Positions 63,267 to 64,000 of a stretch of DNA of 64,000 nt are shown here, one piece after another. The stretch is from Candidatus Sumerlaeaceae bacterium (GTDB taxonomy: Bacteria; Sumerlaeota; Sumerlaeia; Sumerlaeales; Sumerlaeaceae). Both the position numbers and the translations under genes were made by a program. The notes below the pieces were generated by a model, which saw nothing but the letters and a program-made list of their open reading frames with translations, ran no database searches and was not told the DNA's origin. Within the stretch, counting starts at the first letter, position 1. Every line of letters begins with the position of its first letter. The stretch lies in NCBI GenBank assembly GCA_026418615.1, contig JAOAAY010000014.1, positions 192 to 64,191 of the forward strand, given 5' to 3'.

Positions 63267-64000
63267 ATGACAAAGCCCCGTTTTTTTGCTGTGCTGGCTG
63301 CCGTGCTGGCGCTATTGATGGGTTCGCCCGTGCGGGCAGATAAACTGGACGACCTTGGCCTCGACCGCGATGGCAAACCGAAGGCTGTCGCGCCTGCCGC
63401 GGCCGACGGCTTGCGCGACCGACTGAATTTTTATTTCCGCGGCGCGGACGGCGGGATTGTGCGGATACAGAGGCCGAAATCGGCCGGGTTCGATGCTGCG
63501 GACAAGATGACGCGGATCACCGAACTGGCCCGCTGGGCTGTGGCTGGTCCGACAGCAGCCGAGCAGGCGCAGGGCCTGCGTCCCGTCTTCCCGGAAGGCA
63601 CCTCGCTTCAGGCCGTTCGCTCCGGGCGCGACGGAATTGTGGAGTTCCTCCTCGATGTGCCCGCACCGTTCGTCCTCAACCCCAACTGGGTGGAGAGCCA
63701 TCTCGACGCCATGGCGCGGGCGCTTTGGGGACCAATCCTCGACATGGATGTGCCCGGATTCCAGATCCTGATGCGCGATCCGGCGTCGGGCGAGTTCGTG
63801 CCAATCGAAAAGTTTCTCCCGCCTCTACAGGAGCCCGAGGCCCCCGTGCCGGATACGGCTGCGCCCGTAGTGCAGGAAAAGACAGGCACACAGCCTCCAG
63901 TCATGGAGCCGCAAAACAATTTTCCGGTTCCGGGCAGCAGTCGGCCCGTGGGCGCCCTGACGGGCAAGGCTGTGTACCTAAACCCCGGGCACGGCTGGGT
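63267..64000 (+). CDS. Probable secreted cell-wall hydrolase (3'-truncated)
   Basis: The ATG at 63267 (AGGATT upstream) starts a frame that runs off the end of the window without a stop (244 residues seen). The signal peptide ends VRA-D. Residues about 25-190 are mixed alpha/beta without a known motif; the segment FLLDVPAPFVLNPNWVES recalls the GerMN-like/spore-type modules, which is only suggestive. A Pro/Gln linker (about 200-230) is followed by GALTGKAVYLNPGHGW at the edge, which looks like the opening strand of an Amidase_3-type hydrolase (xxLDPGHGG). The call rests on that last stretch. Confidence 0.5.
   Translation, partial: MTKPRFFAVLAAVLALLMGSPVRADKLDDLGLDRDGKPKAVAPAAADGLRDRLNFYFRGADGGIVRIQRPKSAGFDAADKMTRITELARWAVAGPTAAEQAQGLRPVFPEGTSLQAVRSGRDGIVEFLLDVPAPFVLNPNWVESHLDAMARALWGPILDMDVPGFQILMRDPASGEFVPIEKFLPPLQEPEAPVPDTAAPVVQEKTGTQPPVMEPQNNFPVPGSSRPVGALTGKAVYLNPGHGW

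Overview
This 64 kb window is a GC-rich (roughly 60-63%) chromosomal segment of a Gram-negative bacterium. It has no rRNA, CRISPR array, insertion sequence or integrase. I place it only loosely. Heptose-LPS genes, a Bacteroidetes-type DUF2851 protein, bacillithiol ligase (BshC), an MglA-like GTPase, GldA/F/G-like ABC genes, a long ThyX, a type IV prepilin of the style common in Planctomycetes-like and candidate phyla, malectin/golvesin/LamG secreted proteins and HU/NrdR together suggest a lineage in or near the FCB/PVC radiation, possibly Sumerlaeota-like. That assignment is inference from gene content.

Layout. 1-3.4 kb: LPS/heptose operon (GT4, gmhB, rfaE2, GT9) followed by rpmE. 3.5-11.1 kb: exported protein, O-antigen-ligase-like membrane protein with TPRs, tRNA-Gln, aroQ, a malectin-GH116-like secreted enzyme, ispG. 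11.1-16.3 kb (minus): MoxR/Mg-chelatase-like AAA+, small membrane protein, a nuclease-helicase fusion and a C-terminally extended MglA GTPase. 16.4-22.5 kb: bshC, then a minus operon DUF2851-GT26-gmd-fcl for GDP-fucose and surface glycan. 22.7-28.7 kb: lipoprotein, HU, and a minus Gld-like ABC operon (ATPase, Lys-Pro-Ala repeat lipoprotein, permease, GldG-like, DUF4340) ended by two terminators. 29.1-38.4 kb: thyX, golvesin-thioredoxin protein, a second ABC operon with a TPR protein, double GNAT, unknown gene, WYL regulator. 38.5-42.1 kb: LamG protein, prepilin, C39-like peptidase. 42.3-48.2 kb: a plus cluster of DUF116-like, MoaD-like, DRR-repeat, Rieske, ABC-2 permease, GT-C and fmt. 48.3-56.3 kb (minus): O-antigen-ligase-like protein, GT4, large TPR protein, GHL10-like hydrolase, nrdR. 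56.4-64 kb: TPR protein, aldehyde dehydrogenase, PH-domain protein, NAD-isocitrate dehydrogenase, deiodinase-like protein, and the 5' part of a probable cell-wall hydrolase.

Together the genes describe an envelope-centred region: LPS heptose, fucose-containing or O-antigen-type glycans, two ABC export/motility-type systems and many exported repeat or carbohydrate-active proteins, interspersed with housekeeping enzymes. Translational coupling by 4-base overlaps is very common.

The most striking observation is not a gene. Reading the whole window I found no ACGT tetranucleotide and only two AGCT, where composition predicts about 200 of each. Synonymous codons at protein-coding junctions appear to be chosen so as to avoid both words.
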